A stretch of DNA of 64,000 bases from Lepiota brunneoincarnata. Its lineage: Eukaryota; Basidiomycota; Agaricomycetes; Agaricales; Agaricaceae. The notes beneath the pieces are model-generated. The model made no database searches. It saw nothing but the letters and a program-made list of their open reading frames with translations, and had not been told where the DNA came from. This document shows positions 62,699 through 64,000 of the stretch, one piece after another. Position 1 is the first letter of the stretch; each line of letters starts with the position of its first letter. The DNA lies in assembly GCA_023014365.1 (NCBI GenBank), contig JAEBUN010000021.1:620001-684000 (forward strand), read 5' to 3'. The position numbers were made by a program, and so were the translations under genes.

Positions 62699-63491
62699 CA
62701 TGGTGTCAGTACATGAGACTCGAGACGAGGTCGACATGATACTCCAACTTCAGGAAAAACGCGTATCACTTTTCCGAAGGCTCAATACCGCGCGAGTATC
62801 GACTCGAGTCCTTCCACCAGAGGCTTTATCACTCATATTCGAATATGCCACCTGCCCTTCTGCCCATTTCTGTCCAGACACCTGCACCTTCGTTCAGCCT
62901 GGTGCTTATCCGTATGACTCCTTTCGCCCACGCTTCACCCCCTGGCCGAATCTTGACCCTTAGTCACGTCTCATCACACTGGCGTCAGGTCATATGGTCC
63001 ACACCTCAACTGTGAACTGGTTTGTCTGTTATCGTGGACAATAAAAATACACATCACGTTCCTGATATCCTGTAGCTTTACTTGCGCAATGTCCGCCGCC
63101 TTTCACTCATCCTCGACCCTAAATTCGCAGTGAGACCCTCTCACATCAAGCAGGCCATCCCATTGATCGGTTCCGTGCTGTGTGGTGTGCCAAGAGAGCG
63201 GATCCCTCATCTCAACAAACTTCACCCGACTCGAATACATCAGCATTCGGGGAACCTCTGCCCTATCCCGAAACCCCCCCCCCCCCCCCCCCGCCCCTAC
63301 TCCCCGACGATAGTCTCTCCCTCCAAGCGCTTCATCGTCTACGTAGCGTTCGACTTCAGGCTGCGTACCGGAACATTTTGTTCCCCGGCTCTTCGATAGC
63401 CCATCTCGACCTCGACACGTTTCCTTTCTATGCTTGCGCCCAGCTACTTACTGGATGCCCCAACCTTATCAGTAGCGATGTAAACATATAA
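62699..63491 (+). pseudogene. F-box-like gene, disrupted
   Basis: The start MVSVHETRDEVDMILQLQEK is followed by the F-box-type LPPEALSLIFEYATCP. The frame shifts near 62,960 before TLSHVSSHWRQVIWSTPQL, a motif that normally follows the F-box in Agaricomycete proteins, then meets TGA where Trp is usual. YLRNVRRLSLILDPKF continues around 63,078. A 19-base poly-C run lies at 63,274-63,292 inside the former coding region, and the frames differ on either side. Not functional as read. Confidence 0.65.
63274..63292. repeat. Poly-C homopolymer, 19 bases
   Basis: Unbroken C run followed by GCCCC. Length may be affected by sequencing error. Confidence 0.85.
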
Positions 63492-63617
63492 TCTCATTAC
63501 GATCCCCCCCCCTTGTCAGATGCGACTCGAAATAGACAACATATTTAGACACATTGTCCACATGGTCAGAGCACTCCTGGCCCCGGTCCCTACTTCTTAC
63601 GCATGCCCCCCGCTGGG

Positions 63618-64000
63618 TTAAACGAAAAAACAGGGGTGGAATGAATTACGGGCAACAAAGTCCCACTTAATATTCTGGTGCGTGCGCATGCAGTGAGAGA
63701 TGACTTTGTGATCGTATATCACCATCAATCTCGTCCGCTCCTCATACCCAACGTAAACATAGCGTGCAGGGCTGCCAGCACTTTGTGAGATTTCTTCATA
63801 TGCATATGATGGTTTCATACTTACTACACGGGCACAGTGCGTATGTTAGCCATATCCGTTGGATCCTGCGAGTGTTTTAATAAAGCTCGACGCATAGCCA
63901 TGAAGGGACAAGGATGCGTACCAGGGGGATCGCATTCTCATATGTCATCATGCAGTTAGTCAGGCACTCATTCTCTGATTTGGACATTCCTGTTATGCGC
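63618..64000 (-). CDS. 3' end of a NACHT-family gene, running off the right edge
   Basis: Minus strand, matching the 3' exons of the 50.4-kb NACHT gene. From the edge: coding for GMSKSENECLTN and YENAIP, an intron region, then a last exon with GSPARYVYVGYEERTRLMVI and SHCMRTHQNI, ending at a stop at 63,618-63,620 after FHPCFFV. The NTPase domain would lie beyond 64,000. The C-terminal extension differs from the 52.8-kb copy, where a pogo-like element replaces it, so this may show the undisturbed 3' end. Confidence 0.7.

Noticed and set aside
1..64000. tRNA or rRNA genes
   Set aside because: No cloverleaf with box A/B signals and no rRNA-like block was recognised by eye; a tRNA scan was not possible here.

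Overview
The window looks like a transposon-rich stretch of a basidiomycete (Agaricomycete) genome. Host genes are split by many short GT-AG introns of about 45-90 bp. The multicopy families are typical of mushroom-forming fungi and their relatives: NACHT NTPases, F-box proteins, WD40 proteins with a membrane tail, a Plavaka/CACTA-type Tnp2 transposase and Ty1/copia and Ty3/gypsy retroelements. A Rhizoctonia-like (Cantharellales) source is a guess from general resemblance and is not proven.

1-10.5 kb: the N-terminal part of a dipeptidyl peptidase IV gene runs off the left edge. It is followed by a WD40/membrane-tail gene that I could splice completely (361 aa), a decayed sacsin-like gene, an uncharacterized multi-exon gene, and a frameshifted WD40 paralog. 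10.8-20.2 kb: uncharacterized basidiomycete genes and an F-box-like gene, bracketed by repeated copies of a 20-24 bp palindrome that sits just upstream of coding starts. 20.6-24.1 kb: an apparently intact four-exon Tnp2 transposase gene (1,135 aa).

25.9-47.2 kb: a nest of retroelements. A young Ty3/gypsy chromovirus (30,619-38,726, LTRs reading as identical, TSD GGCTT) lies inside a Ty1/copia element C (28,758-41,763, TSD TAGAG). C lies inside a second copia element A on the other strand (26,933-43,118, TSD CCAAG). A lies between an LTR-like fragment and the gag/protease/integrase remains of a third copia element B (to about 47.2 kb). The chromovirus shows a self-priming (Tf1/sushi-like) primer-binding site and a third ORF after pol that encodes three zinc knuckles.

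47.2-59.5 kb: a cluster of cysteine-rich, probably secreted and membrane- or GPI-anchored proteins. There are two spliceable genes and one pseudogene, with a copia solo LTR, a ~200-bp inverted repeat, a NACHT gene with two frameshifts and a pogo-like element between them. 59.9-64 kb: a probably defective aspartic protease, a second pogo-like element, an F-box pseudogene containing a 19-base poly-C run, and the 3' end of another NACHT gene.

The decayed elements and several host-like genes carry mainly TGA stops, and LTR copies differ mostly at CpG sites. This suggests methylation-linked or RIP-like C-to-T decay across the region.
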